From Glossina fuscipes (taxonomy: Eukaryota > Arthropoda > Insecta > Diptera > Glossinidae): a DNA stretch of 64,000 nucleotides. A program made the translations under genes and the position numbers. The stretch spans positions 14,900,750 to 14,964,749 of the forward strand of contig NW_023998415.1 in NCBI RefSeq assembly GCF_014805625.2, given 5' to 3'. This document shows, in pieces, positions 23,600-36,663 of this stretch (position 1 is its first letter; the number at the start of each line of letters is the position of its first letter). The notes beneath the pieces were generated by a model. That model saw only the letters and a list, made by a program, of their open reading frames with translations, made no database searches and was not told where the DNA came from.

Positions 23600-24935
23600 T
23601 CATTTTAATTACTTTTGTGACAAAAAATTACTTGAGTTGTTATGGACAACCATTCATTGGTGACATTTGCTGATTAGAATTTTTCAATCGAATTTAAACA
23701 AATTTCGACTTTTCGTCGATATGCATTCATTCGATTCATACAGTCTGAGGAAGGGTAGACTGATATTACTATTTCGTCTTATCATCCTCTTGAATGTCCA
23801 TAATTTGCAATATTCCCGCTGCGTAAATTGCAGAATTAAAGACATGATGCTATAAGTGTATACTAGATTGATGATCTTTGTGAAGATAAGTTGAATGGAT
23901 TGCAGCTTATGGTATAGTTGCCATTTGTTTGCTTGTTTGTTTGGTCAAAAACCATCAGGCACAATTTACGATTACGTGCACTTGGCGAACATGAAAATCC
24001 GAAGACTGTTTATAGCCACGTCCGTTCTATAATCTTGCGCCGTCATCAACTGGACTTGCAATATGTGCACTGGTGATGACATCTGTTTGCCCCGACTCTG
24101 TCTATCTGCAGGTCCGCTTTCCAATATGCCTATTTACGTTAAGCTTGACATTTCATTTAATCAGTCCATTTATTTGTCAGTCGAATTTTTTTTTATAAGT
24201 ACTGGTGCGGTTGTAAAATTTCAAGTTTAGTCAGCCACGTCTTCCCCGTATTAATACATGAATCCACATTTTCCGGTTTGCGTAAATTGACAAAATAGTC
24301 AATCGAAAATGAATTCCGCCTGGAAAGGAAGGCTTCTTATATATTTTTGGATTTAATTTCATAAATTTGCCGAGCACCATGTAACGAAGTTGTGTAGACC
24401 CGTCTGAAGGTGACAAGAGGGCGATTTCATATTAAATGTGGAAAACAACTTTACATCACAATATGGCTGAACTTAATCACCGAAGGGAGGTAATTGTTAT
24501 ACGGAATAAATAGCATGGAGCTTAGGTGGCTCCCTTGAGGGACCGTAGAGTACAAAAAGGAAATTCATCATAAGTAATGGAATTGAAAAGAACGGTGAAT
24601 GGTATATTATGAAGATAAGAGTCTATCCATTTCAATAAGCATTCAAGAAAGAAATCCCAAGTCCTAGAGTCTAAAATCAATAATTTATGGCTAACTAAAT
24701 CAATAGGTTTACTGAAATCTTTGCATACGACATCAATGTGAGATCGACTAGAAGAAGCCTTGAAAATGTGGCAAGGTTAGCTTTAACCATGCGAAAGACG
24801 TTCCAAGAAATTTAGCTTTTAGATTTTTTAACGAATTTTTAAGATCGTTGCGACGATATATTCAAATTTTTTGGCCTTTAAAAATTTTTTTACATATTCT
24901 TCATGTGTTCTTTTTTTTCTTTTTTTTTTTTTTGG
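23600..24935. other. Non-coding DNA, nothing recognised
   Basis: The minus frame at 24231-24416 and the plus frame at 23667-23855 have no motif I recognise. Composition is ordinary for the TE-bearing intervals. Confidence 0.4.
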
Positions 24936-25285
24936 ATCTCCTACACCACTTATTGTACAAGTATGTATTAAGTTTGTGCGGATGTACGAAAAATCAAAAA
25001 GGACTTGGGATAGATCCACGTTTTATCATATCAATCGATTCAGAGTCATTTTCTTGTCTGGCCGCCATGTTTTCTTACGTTCAAGAGGCGAGTCGTAAAT
25101 TATGAAATATTCTGATGAACTTTAGCTTGCCGACATGTTTTGATCCAAGGGCGCAAACAATTCCAAGGCATTTGGATCGGAGCACTTCTTTCTTGCAAAG
25201 TCATTATTTGAACAATTGTGTCTAGGTAACTGGTGCAGGTATAATAGGCAATGGTGAGCCGTATCCCACTATAGTGTTTTTACTT
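24936..25285 (+). repeat. Dispersed repeat family Q, copy 6
   Basis: Begins TCCTACACCACTTATTG. It carries CAATCGATTCAGAGTCATTT, TCTTACGTTCAAGAGGCGAG, TTTTGATCCAAGGGCGCAAA and GGATCGGAGCACTTCTTTC, and ends ATCCCACTATAGTGTTTTTA then CTTG. The 5' and 3' ends agree with copy 1, which helps to define the element as about 310-350 bp. Confidence 0.78.
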
Positions 25286-25689
25286 GTTTAGTGTATATGA
25301 CTTTTACATTTTACATTAAAAAACCGTTACGTTCGAATTCTAAAGAGAGATGCGTTTAGTACGCCAACTACCATTGAAATCCGCAAAGCACATATGCTGG
25401 CCGTTTTAGTCAAACGAAAATATTTTACCAAATAATGGAAAAGTTAGTAAACATTTGCTTTTATGGAGATGGAGTGAGTTCGATATACATCTATGTACAT
25501 TTAAGATTGTGAAATTTTTCTAACAAAATGAGTAACGTGTCTTGGATTCGCGATGTATGCTACTATGTTAAGGTACTTAGGTATAAATGTCTCGCCACAG
25601 ACTGCTTTAATAGTCTCTAAATGATTTCCTTTTATCAAATCGTCTCTTAGTAGCATCATCACACCACATTTAATAATTCTGGAAAATTC
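25286..25689. other. Non-coding DNA, nothing recognised
   Basis: No repeat family or gene seen. Confidence 0.5.
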
Positions 25690-26491
25690 TTTATGAGCGT
25701 AATGTTGATGTTACGGATTTTCTGTTATATGACAACAAGAAAAAGAGCAGCAAGCGAAAAGACAAGAAAAAGAAAAGAGTTGGGCTTGTTAAATAATTGT
25801 GTCTGCCATAGAGCAACAGCAACAGCAACATTAGCACAAAAGCTGGCATATTATTATGTCTGCACTTTGGCAAACATACGTAGATACCAAGGTTTTTTGC
25901 TTATTTTTTTTTTTTTATTTTCCTTTCATTTTTTTTTCTTTTTTTTTTTTTTTGCATTAAATACTTTGCAAGATTTGACTAAAGTTAAAGACTGGAAAAA
26001 AAGGAACCAAATAACAGCAGCCCACAAGAGTTTGGTAAAAATGAGGAAAACGAAAAGAAAAAAAAAAAAAAAAGCTGTAAATACATAGAGAAAGTACTAT
26101 GGCCAAGTATTAACAACATGGATGACGTCTATGAGTGAGTGCACATGCAGATCTAGTGCTATGCTGTACAACGAAAATGTACATTAGAGTTATGTGAGTG
26201 TTTGTGTGTATGTGTGTATGTATATATATATATATATGTGTATGTATGTATGTATGTATGTGTGTGTGTGTGTGTGTGTGTGATTGCGTTTGTGTTTGTA
26301 TGTTACTGTCAGACAATAAAAGAACGATGGCAATAATGGCAGCGGCAAATGGCAACAGCGGCAATAGCGCTCTGGCCGCAACAACAGTAATAACAACAAC
26401 AAGAGCAGCAACAATGAATATGGATGGAATCTATCTCGACAAAGAATATATACGATATGCTAAGGCTATAACAATGTCGAAGTTTTACTAC

Positions 26492-26531
<40 letters not shown>

Positions 26532-29110
26532 ACACACACACATTTAAACACTAATACAACATCTATCTATCTATCTATCTATGCAATAGCAACAGCAACA
26601 ATAATAAAGTCCTAAGCATGGGAATGACGATGACAACCCCAAGTTAAATATATAACTAAACATACATATATCTGTAAAACCGTATGTATATATATATATA
26701 TATATATATATGCACATATATATATATATATATATAAATATATATATACATGTATATTTATATATATATATAAATATATATATACATGTATACATGTATA
26801 CATGTATATAAATATATATATACATGTATATTTATATATATACATATATATAGGTTTATGTGTTTATGTAGATGTGTAAATTTCTACGAAAAAAGGAAAA
26901 AAACTAAAATGCATTTTTGCTGCCAAGTCATCAGAAAGTTTAACGAAAACAAAATAAAAAAAATAAAAAAATAATAATAATAATAATAATAAGAGAAAAG
27001 AAACGAAGACCTACAACAACAGTAACAACAACGATAGCAACAACAGCAACGACAATAACTTAAGGTACATATTGTAAAAGCATTCTAAACCACTTTGCTA
27101 CACATCAACAACCAGTAGTAAGTAGTTATGGTAGCGATGGTGGCGGTGATGGTGACGGTGGTGCTGCTGCTGATGGTTACAATTGATAGGATGAAGTGGG
27201 GGAGACTTAGGCGGTAGAGCAGTAGTAAAAAATATATCTAAATATATATATTTATGTGTGCTTGTGCCGTTGGTAAAGGTAAACAGAAATTATTTCAAAG
27301 TGCAAAAAGCAACAAGGACAGTCATAGAGTTGTCGTCATCGTCATCGTCATCGTCATCATCATTATTATCATCATAATCATCATCGTCATTATCATCGTT
27401 ACCGTAGTTGTCGTCTATGCATTGCCGTCGTACACCTTAATACATACAGAGCAGGTATTAGTACGAAAATATATACGTATGTACGTATGTATATATGTAG
27501 GTACGATAGAGATTAGTGGCATGATGGTATTTATAAACTCAACCATTTTGTGCCATTACATACTTATAACCATATTGTACAACAACACATACAAACAAAC
27601 TGTACAATTAGATAGACATACATGCACACACATGCATTTCTGTAAATTTCTGTACTAGTAACTGGAAAGACTAAAAGCCACACTTTTGAGTTTTGTATAA
27701 ATACCAAAAAAAAAAAAAATGAAAAAAAAAAAAAAATAGAAAAAAAAAACGACAAGAAACATACAAAACAAAAAATAAATAAGGAAAAATAAATCCCTCT
27801 ACCAATCTAAAAACATACATACAAACACACCCATCTTAATGAATATACATATAGGACCGCATCATACATACGTACACGGACGGCAGCATTGGAAAACACA
27901 GAAGCATACAATTGTGTTTAGTATAGACTGTGCCACCCAGTCAGTATGTAAAGTGCGACGTTGTAAGCATTGAATGAATGTAATGCGTATCCTTGACACA
28001 ACCAACAACAAGCTCTTTATCCAACAGCACTCGCTTTATACACGAACACATGCATACATATATACGCATCTATTTACATACACATATGCTTACACTTATG
28101 CACTCAGTCATTCACTATGTTGTTGTGTTCTCAGTTTTTTTTTATTTTTTTATTTTTTTTTTTTATTTATTTTGTATTCTTGTTGCATTTCATAAATTGT
28201 TGCACACCACACAACCCAACACACTTAAGCTTTTATGTATGTTCGTGGTGTTATTTTGTATGCGAATATATAGTTTACCTTCTATATGAGTACACTAGAT
28301 ATACGTTGGGACTATAGCTACGATTTTCCTAGTTTAAAGGTCCTTATGTTTCCACATTTGTGTGTTGTGCCAGCGTTAGTATGCTTGCTGTTCATCTGTA
28401 TTATGTTATAGCATTTGTGTATATGTGTGCATATGTGGGTGTATACGCGTGTATGTGCATGTATATGTACTGTGTGCATGAATATGTACTACGATAGGTA
28501 CCTCTGAACCATATGCCCGACAAAATCCCTGAGTACGTACGCGTATCGCACCGTATGGTGTGATCGCTTGTGATTTACCACATTATATGCACGTACCATG
28601 CGTGTGCGTATATATTTGTATTTGCGACTTCAATATACCGTTGTGTAAGTAAGCACAGGACTCGACGTCTGCATAGATTTTGTTGGGCTGTAAATTTTCG
28701 ATTTATTTTAGGTTTGATTTTTTTTTTTCTTTTTCCTTCTTGCTTTCTCGTTTATGTTTGCATTTTGTTGTTGTTGTTGTTTTTTTTTTTTTTTTTTTTT
28801 TCTTATTAAGTTTATGAATTTTTCGATTTTCAACCTTTTCGCTTACATACTCAATAAATTTAATATGTATGTTTGTATGTATGTGTGTGCATTAATGCAT
28901 AACCCGTTTGTATGTATGTTGTCCATACGTTGCGTTTTAAGGACGCTATGTGTACGTTCTATGTGTTCTATGTGTTTTAGGGCAAACAATGATAAATTAT
29001 TAAATGATCCTAAAAAAAAGAAATATTAAAAAAATAATAAATGAAATGCAAAAAATTTAAAAAAAAAAAAAAAAATAGTAAGCAAATGTGAAAAAAAAAA
29101 AAAAAATGTT
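25690..29110. repeat. Simple-repeat block 4 (A/CAA-rich left, T-rich right)
   Basis: Contains CA/CAA/CAG tracts, a TG array (26260-26281), a CA array (26494-26541), an ATCT array (26560-26581), TA/TACATG arrays (26689-26855), ATA (26970-26992), a GTCATC-type array (27331-27390), A runs near 27706-27740 and a switch to T-rich after about 28130 (28135-28165, 28780-28801). The long frames here, including 26198-26554 and 27254-27658, are translations of microsatellites. Confidence 0.85.
26689..26855. repeat. TA / TACATGTA palindromic array
   Basis: TA runs alternate with ACATGTATA and TATATTTATA / TATAAATATA units, including three tandem GTATACAT octamers near 26789-26811. The tract is close to self-complementary as a whole, so it could extrude a long imperfect hairpin. 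Confidence 0.85.
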
Positions 29111-29745
29111 TTAAGAACTTTCAAATTTTTATTTGATTATTTAAATATCTGTGTGTATGGCAAGAATCGATGCGATAAGGCTTTGCTACGCAAGTCTAAA
29201 AGATAGTCTTAAAATTGAGCAAAACGAAAGAAAGAAAAGCCTAGAATTTGACAATCAAAAAGGCGACCTTCACTGCATTGACTTTGGCGAATCGCTTTCA
29301 CTAGCACTAAGCATCCACTAAAACTGCGACAAATTCGTCATAAAAATTATACTGCATACGATAATCGCCGATATATTTTGAGCTTTCTGGCCGCGGAACC
29401 TTAGCTTATCATTCATTTCGATCTCTGTAGCCTTTTTTTTTATTATCTTTCGATTTGTAACGTCTAGAAATAATCATTGGAGAGGATCGCAAAATCAGGA
29501 TCGTTAATCGCGTTAAATGCGTGCTTCCGAATTTGAAAATTAACATTTCACACGCACTAAATTGGCAAATTGCCATAAGTGATTGCGCAAAATCGTAGTG
29601 ATTCATCCGTAAATGTACTTCGAACAGCTAAAGAACTAAAAAATATCACTGAAAACAAATAAAGACATCACACCCATGACGGCCTATCATTAATTATCTT
29701 ACATCGCTCCACAATAATTCATGTAACGGCATCTTAAAATAAGGC
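29111..29745. other. Non-coding DNA, nothing recognised
   Basis: No gene or repeat family supported; the frame at 29409-29606 (minus) has no recognisable motif. Confidence 0.45.
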
Positions 29746-29995
29746 TTTCTATGAGAAATGGTCGAACAGGCGGCCCTATCTTGATCATGATCAATACTGT
29801 TCACCCTTGGGCCAACTTTCATGAAAAGTTGTGTCAAAAAATTGTGGCCTGCTGGTCGAACACAATAAAACAAGACGGCGAGAAAGTAATTCTGAGTCCA
29901 TCAGTATAATGAAAGGTGACTCGACATTTTGGGTCTTGCATATATCCGCCCGCATAAACCTAATTACCATTGTACCTGGTAGCTGGTGCAGCATA
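29746..29995 (-). repeat. Dispersed repeat, probable family Q copy 7 (inverted, poor)
   Basis: On the plus strand it shows CCCTTGGGCCAACTTTCATG, AAATTGTGGCCTGCTGG, AACAAGACGGCGAGAAAGTA and ATTCTGAGTCCATCAGTATA then ATGAAAGGTGAC. This is the order expected for an inverted family member, but with large losses. Confidence 0.5.
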
Positions 29996-30709
29996 TACAA
30001 ATTTGTAGTTTTCACTATATTTTTGTCTTATAATTTACGACCACAAGCCGTTTCGATACTTAACGCAAGTATCTATTAACGTTACAGGGGTTTTATGAAA
30101 ATATCATCAGTCGGCTTTTTCGCGCAGGGCAAGAGTATCAAAAATTGTCTAATATTTGTATATATGCATTATTGTTCACGACAACGCAAGGTCCATCGTA
30201 TGACTGTCTTTGCTTTCCTTAACAGAGTTTCATTTGTGAAAGCAACTTGAAAACTGAACGAGAGCTTGTAAAACATGTATCATCCGAATAGAAGTCAGTG
30301 ATACGCTAACCTCGAAATACGTGGTTTCGAGAAAAACACATGCAAAGTTTCAAATTTCAATTTTGAACAGATTTTCGTCTCTTTTTTTGTTTTTTTTTTT
30401 TCTTTAGCAATTCATGCATCGTACTACGGCGTGACAGGATTTTATGTAAAATTTTGTTTGATTAACAATTGACTTTTCACTCAGTGTATACAAAACGTTA
30501 GTAGTTCGGCTTTACGTTCACAAAGTCCAATTTTTAGATAATTTTTAGTTTCGCCACATTTTCCCGCATCCATTCTCCAATCGTCTCTTTATTTTATTTT
30601 TAATAGTTCGCGGACTGTTTAAGGTAGAAGGTCGTCTCTAATGTACATGAATTTCACAATTTTCGCCGCCTTTCAAGTCGATATGTACAACGCGAACTTT
30701 ACTCCATTG

Positions 30710-30745
<36 letters not shown>

Positions 30746-30900
30746 GACCAGCCACTCAGAGGATGTGCGGGCATGATGGTGTTCGGAAAAAATGATTGAC
30801 ACGGGAGAAGGCAAGAAGTTAGTCGCTTTTATGCACATTCGTCGGGAAGGTGGAAATATCTGGAGCGCTGAGAAAGGTGTGCGGTACTACGCCTTGCCAC
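29996..30900. other. Non-coding DNA, nothing recognised
   Basis: Contains a T run at about 30711-30739. The remainder is AT-rich with no motif recognised on either strand. Confidence 0.45.
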
Positions 30901-30904
30901 GGCT

Positions 30905-31330
30905 TGCAGCAGTGTGCTATCAGTTATACGGACAACTCGAAGACAAGTAGGTAAGATCGTTGATTAAGACGGATAGGCCGGTTAAAGGTCTTGACAGATG
31001 GACAGCTCTGGTTTATCTCCCTGGAATACTTGTCCTACTTTATATATAAGTACCACAAACGCCTATATTATGCGAGCGCCTAATGTTAAAAGACTTTTCG
31101 ACGCACTTTTGTCGCCCCTAGTTGCCTGAGCATTTTGATGCAAACAACCGAGCGCATTGTACTTCAATTTTAAATGAATATAGAGTGCAAATGATAGGAA
31201 TACTGGCTGCAGTGAAGTATTTTTTGCGCCGCTTTAAAGAAGCCCAGTCTTTAATTGCATCTTTGATCACTTCGAAGACTTTCAATAGTCTGTCGAACGA
31301 AAAGTGTTTTGTCCTCTTATGACCAGAAAA
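30905..31330 (+). mobile_element. LINE RNase H domain relic
   Basis: ISYTDNSKTS (the YTDNSKTS codons lie at 30925-30948) matches the first-aspartate motif (YTDGSKxxxG) of RNase H domains in I, LOA and jockey-type LINEs. About 190 bases further on, an open frame gives LPEHF, then MIGILAAVKYFLRR and AQSLIASLITSKTFNSL. These resemble the (RLPDHCSVFQAE)(I)xAIxxAVxYLLRR and SDSQAAIxALxSxxxxSKTV blocks that follow. The middle is scrambled and the second catalytic aspartate is not visible. It is a plausible but weak relic; alternatives are chance resemblance or another RNase H source. Confidence 0.45.
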
Positions 31331-31855
31331 TCGAAAACTCCCGATTCCTGTATATCCACAGCACCGATTGAGACAATTTGTTGATTACATCTCCCATATA
31401 TTAGGAAGGCTATGCATTAGAAGAGCGTTATGTAATAGTTAGCGATTTAACATAATTTTTCGCTTAGGCCAACTAATGTGCCAGCATATTATTTGTATAA
31501 TAAATTCAGTTAAGGTAACAGGTATGAAAGAATCGGAGTAAGGCGAATAGCAGTTTTTCACTTGTTGTTTGAAGAAAGAAATAGGCGAAAGGAAAAAATT
31601 TCTTTGTTGTTATCAGACAAAGAATGTTTCACTAACGTTGTTTAGGATCGATTAAAGCCTCAGTGGCTTTTTTTGTTATAGTTAAGTGAATACTTTTTCC
31701 AATAATCAAATGAAAATGATTTAATTTTTAATAAATTATATGTGTATTTTTGTGCGTGCCTGTGTTGTTTCCCATTTACTTAGCAGTTATATGAAATTTT
31801 TGATAACTTAATTCGTAAACACCCAGACAAACATAATTATATTAACACTTTGGCC
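31331..31855. other. Non-coding DNA, nothing recognised
   Basis: No feature supported. Confidence 0.5.
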
Positions 31856-31859
31856 CCTG

Positions 31860-31928
31860 TATGGACATGACATGTAAGTCAAGTGACTAGCGAATACTTA
31901 TGTGCACACACATACACACATACACACA

Positions 31929-31965
<37 letters not shown>

Positions 31966-33765
31966 TTATACATACACAGAAAAACGGCGCTTTATAAATT
32001 TGTATTACACATGCAACAGCGATTGAGGCAAGCATACATGTATGTATGTATGTATGTACAATGTATATATGCATTATTGTGACTAGCAGTGATATTTGCA
32101 CAAATGTATAAAATAAAGAAAGAAGAAAAAAAAAAAGCAGCACTGCAATAATAACAAAAACATTTGCCAACTGACACTTAAACTACTTGTGAGCGAACGT
32201 AAACGACACGAACAGCGATGGAAACTGCAATTGGAAACGTTACTATAAGATTGCAGAGCGGGAGACGGCAGTAAACGCCAAATAAATGCAACTGAAAGCA
32301 TGATTACGACAAAAATTGAACGGAAAAGAAAATATAGTAACAACAACAAAAATAAAAATTAAAATAAAACTTGTTTTTAAATTCAAACAAACAGACATAA
32401 AAACATACACATACTTACACACACACAATATGAAACTGAAAGGCTTGTGTGACAACATACACAATAACCACCGCCATCCATCCATATAGTCAAGCAGGCA
32501 GTCACCACCAATACCGCGTCACCATTACCATCTCCTCCCAAAAAAAAAAAANNNNNNNNNNNNNNNNNNNNNNNNNNNNNNNNNNNNNNNNNNNNNNNNN
32601 NNNNNNNNNNNNNNNNNNNNNNNNNNNNNNNNNNNNNNNNNNNNNNNNNNNTGTATGTATGTATGTATGTATGTATGTATGTATGTATGTATTTATGTAT
32701 GTATGTATGTATGTATGTATTTATGTATGTATGTATGTATCGGCCAAGTGTAATATCTCAGTGCTTAGAGATGGCGCTTTTAATATTTCCTTTTTGGCGC
32801 GCATTTTCAGGCTTTTAAGCCGTAATATTATGTTTGAATTTCTCGCTTTGCAATATATACATAAACACACACAAATATACACACGCGAATATAGATACCC
32901 AAGGAACATATACATTTTTATATACATGCATACGTCCACGCACACCCAACGCAACAGAACACAACGCGACTTTTTATACGCGAGTTACATTATCCCTCCC
33001 AGGCAACCACCTACCGACGTCACCAGTCAGTCATTCGCATTGCTATTATTGGTAACAGAACTCCTAACTGCTTGTATATCACTTCATTCGGTACGTTCAT
33101 GTGTGCATGCAAACGTAACAAGCACATGCAAGCATATATAGCAATGATGACTGCATTCTGTGATGGCACGAATGGCAAATGGGCCTGGTTGGGACAAAAG
33201 TTTAAGCAGCAAAACAGCAGCCAACAACAGTAACAGCAATAGTAAAATCAAGTAGTTTTTGCGGCTGTATTTGAATGTTTGTACGTATGTATGTATGTAT
33301 GTATGTATGTATATATATATGTAAGCATGTTCTCTTATGGGAATAGAGTTCTCTGTGTAAGTACGTACATACATACATATTAAAGGGATTCTGTGTGTAC
33401 GTTTTTACAGAAAGTGAAAAAACAAAAAAAAAAAAAAAGCAAAATAAAAAGAGAAAAAAAGTTTATTTTTATAGCAAAACGTAAAACGACCTGACAACCG
33501 AGTAGACAGACTGTAACAACATTGACTATACACCACACTAACTGCTCTGCTTCTATTTGGTAGTGATAAGTGGTAGTGGTGTTCGTGGTGATGATGGTGG
33601 TGATGGTGGTCGTGGTGGTGGGGGTAGTGGTGATGGCGGCGATGGTGGTTGATATATGGAAACCTATACACTCTGAACTTTTGTGATTTAAAGTATAAAA
33701 CAACGCCAGTCAGGTTGTTTAACAAACACACAAATACAAATACACAAACATACATATATACATAC

Positions 33766-33809
<44 letters not shown>

Positions 33810-34255
33810 TCAAATACACATACACTTACATATAATCTACATTTTGAATAACTTCTCGCTGTGTGCAGTACGACTCGACAATGCATCAGCACTAGGAAAA
33901 AAAAAAAGAAAAACGAAGGAAAAATGAACGAGAAGCTTGACAATATTAAAGTTAAACTTGCCAACAGTAACACACACCCAATCACGCATATATGTATATA
34001 CATACTTCAATGCATACAAGGAGGCCCACATATAAGAACAAGAAAAACTAAAATTATTTTTTTTTTTTTTATAGAAAAATATATATATATATATAAAAAA
34101 AAAACAAAATAAAAGAAAAAAAAAAAAAAAAATTTTCTACCACTTTTATCGTACAATAGAAGAGAATAGGGGCGACCCCCAAGTTAAATTATCCTCCATG
34201 TTTTCAATAAAAAAAAAAAAAAAAAAAAAAAAACAAATAATAATAAAAATTTCTA
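31860..34255. repeat. Simple-repeat block 5, with a gap inside
   Basis: Contains a CA array (31903-31961), GTAT arrays (32040-32056, 32652-32738, 33283-33312), a GTGGTGATG-type array (33560-33650), CATA then TA arrays (33759-33805) and A runs (33424-33437, 34115-34131, 34209-34233). A segment near 32740-33110 is of higher complexity but codes for nothing recognisable. Confidence 0.85.
32552..32651. other. Assembly gap, 100 N
   Basis: Exactly 100 N, preceded by an A run and followed by a TGTA array. The round length suggests a gap of unknown true size placed where low-complexity sequence stopped the assembly. Confidence 0.98.
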
Positions 34256-34299
34256 CTACAACACCAGCAAAGCTGACATGAGAAATTGTGGCAACAAAA

Positions 34300-35230
34300 T
34301 ATTTTTACATGTTGATAAAAATATCAATTTGTTTGAGCGTATATACATATCCATGTGTGCGTGTGTATATAAGGATGAGGGGTACATTCCTTTTGTCAAG
34401 ACGTTTGCAACGCAGAAGGAAGTATCAGAGACTGCACAAAGTGTGTATATGCTCTTGATGAACATCAAATTCTAAATCGATTTAAACATGTTTGTCTGTC
34501 CGTCTGTCCGTCTGTCCATCTGTCCGTCTGTGAAATTTTTGTTGTAAACATTCTCCTGACGGCAAAAATGGAGCTATGGACTTCAAAATTTGGCAGAAGC
34601 ACTGGAAGTTCTTGCACGCAATTGAAAACGGTATTGATAATGCGCCAAATTGGTCGAACATCTCTGTTTTTCAAAAGGAAGAGAAAAATTGGATTTTTGC
34701 TCATTGCACATAGACTACAGCAAATAGATGTACGCAACTTTCAACGCATATTCTATGGGCGATGCTGTAGAATTTGTGCATAAAAATAAAGAAAAATTGA
34801 CCACGCCTACCCAATATTATGGTGTATCAAAATTTAATTATTTTTTCAATAATTTTATAACGCGTAGAAACAAGCTTGAAAAAACCCCATAAAACATATA
34901 TAGATGCTTGGCCAGTTTCAATCCTTGAATGCACCTAAACACATCTGCCACACATCGTCTGTCCATCTGTTTATTTTCGCAAGTTTGGAATAATTATGAC
35001 AAACATTCTCTACTTTAGGCGAAAATGAAGATATCGCCGGAAAATTTTCAAAAGAATGAGTAATTGATTGAAGCTTTTCAAGGGGCACACCTACAGCGCT
35101 CACATGTCTCTACGATAAAAACGTTTATGTTGAAAATAGAAGAAATCAACTGCGCCCATTCCATATTATAGATCATGAGAATTTTGTTCATTTACTTCTG
35201 TTGTCTGATTTTTGCGGTAAACGGCGATTG
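34300..35230 (+). repeat. Dispersed repeat with CTGTCCGT run, two degenerate units
   Basis: The first unit (about 34460-34830) has ATCGATTTAAACATG, a CTGTCCGT run at 34494-34531, AAACATTCTC, GCAAAAATGGAGCTATGG and GACCACGCCTACCCAATATT then ATGG. The second (about 34900-35190) has a shorter CGTCTGTCCATCTGTTT, ACAAACATTCTC, GCGAAAATGAAGATATCG and CAACTGCGCCCATTCCATAT then TATAG. The shared order indicates a tandem or repeated insertion in the same orientation. It is distinct from family Q, though both use CTGTCC runs. Confidence 0.6.
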
Positions 35231-35355
35231 GTGTAAAAGATTCGGTCCCTACCGGATTTGATTTTAATACACGTTTACTTTTTCATTTGCTGTTCGCCTT
35301 TTGTTGTCCTTATTTATTTAAGAGTTACATACAAACGAAAGTATCAGTAACGTCG

Positions 35356-35394
<39 letters not shown>

Positions 35395-36235
35395 ATACAT
35401 ACATATCTAAGTATAAAAAATAATAATAAAAATCTAAATGATGTTGCACGTTCCATAGCATAGTGAAAAGTGTTAGGACCTATGTGAAAAGTAGGTTTTG
35501 CTTTATAAGATTTTATTTGGAGGATAGTTGGCTATCGAGCATCCTACTATTTGTATCCAACTTGTATGTGAGTTACGATTGCAATGAAATAATCTTCGAA
35601 ATGTATGTACAGTTCGTGTTCGTGTTTTTTTTTTTTTTTTTTTTTCGCTAAATCTTACTGTTGAAGCATTGTCTTAATCGAAGCGACGATTTTCATCGAT
35701 AGTTTTCAAATGAAAGCTCTTAAATGATTTTGCTTCTGGTAAGTTTGATTTAAACGTCAAGCACATTTTATAGGAACCTTATTGGAAACTTTTACTTCCT
35801 ACAATTCCGATGACTACATAGGTATTGATATACATTATATACATGTTCTTTGAAATTTTTCATATTTTTTCGTTATAACAAGGTCGTAGCTGTGACACTT
35901 TAATTTTAGAAAGGGAGAGAAAAAGTGCTAAGATGGATCAATGAAATAATAATAATAATAATAAAATTTTCAAACATTTTCTCGCATACATTTATCGTAG
36001 AATATAAAAAAAAAATTATTTTGAAGAGATTCTTGATTCTTATTTAAATTTGCTCACACTGATACAACAAAAGGAAAAGGAAAACAAGTTGAAATAGGAA
36101 AAGCAATTGTAATTGAAAATATTCGCTAGAGTTTCGGATGTGTTATTAGATAATTTAAAAATATTATTTTTATATATGTAATCTTTGAACCCTTTAATTG
36201 GTAGCGTAGAACTCACGCTCTCATCAACTCAAATG
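35231..36235. other. Non-coding DNA with small simple repeats
   Basis: A CA array lies at 35359-35392, a T run near 35623-35645 and AAT at 35947-35965. No gene is recognised; the frame at 35463-35651 ends in the T run. Confidence 0.5.
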
Positions 36236-36550
36236 AAAACACTATAGCAGGCCACGACCCGCTCTTAAATGCCCGGCATCATATTCATATGAATTCCCAA
36301 ATTAAAAGGTTATGTGGGAAGCAATCGAAGAGGGGCCCAAAACACCTGGGTGTAGCAAATTCCTTGAAAATACTCAAAAAGTAGGGCTTGTAGGTTAAAT
36401 ACAAGCAAACAAGACGAACGGATGGACGGAGAAGTTTAGATTGATTCAAAATGTCATTCTTAATCGATCGGTATAATGAAAGATTTATCTCTCTCAAGCC
36501 TTTCAGGATATACCTACCCTTAGTATACCCTTGCGCCGCAAGTGATGTCG
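36236..36550 (-). repeat. Dispersed repeat family Q, copy 8 (inverted)
   Basis: On the plus strand: AAATACAAGCAAACAAGACG, GGATGGACGGAGAAG, TTTAGATTGATTC, TCTTAATCGATCGGTATAAT, GAAAGATTTATC and CTTAGTATACCCTTGCGCCG then CAAGTGATGTCGGGTT. The order matches the inverted family, with the right end agreeing with copy 5. Confidence 0.7.
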
Positions 36551-36663
36551 GGTTTAAAAACGTAAACTAGATTATGGACTTGCAGGTCAGCATCAATTGT
36601 CGTAATAGACCTTACGATTAAACCTTTTATAAATATCACTGTTAGCCTGTCCGTTTTAATCCT

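Noticed and set aside
27254..27658. 134-codon frame with long V/I stretch resembling a membrane segment
   Set aside because: The hydrophobic run is encoded by a GTCATC/ATCATC microsatellite.
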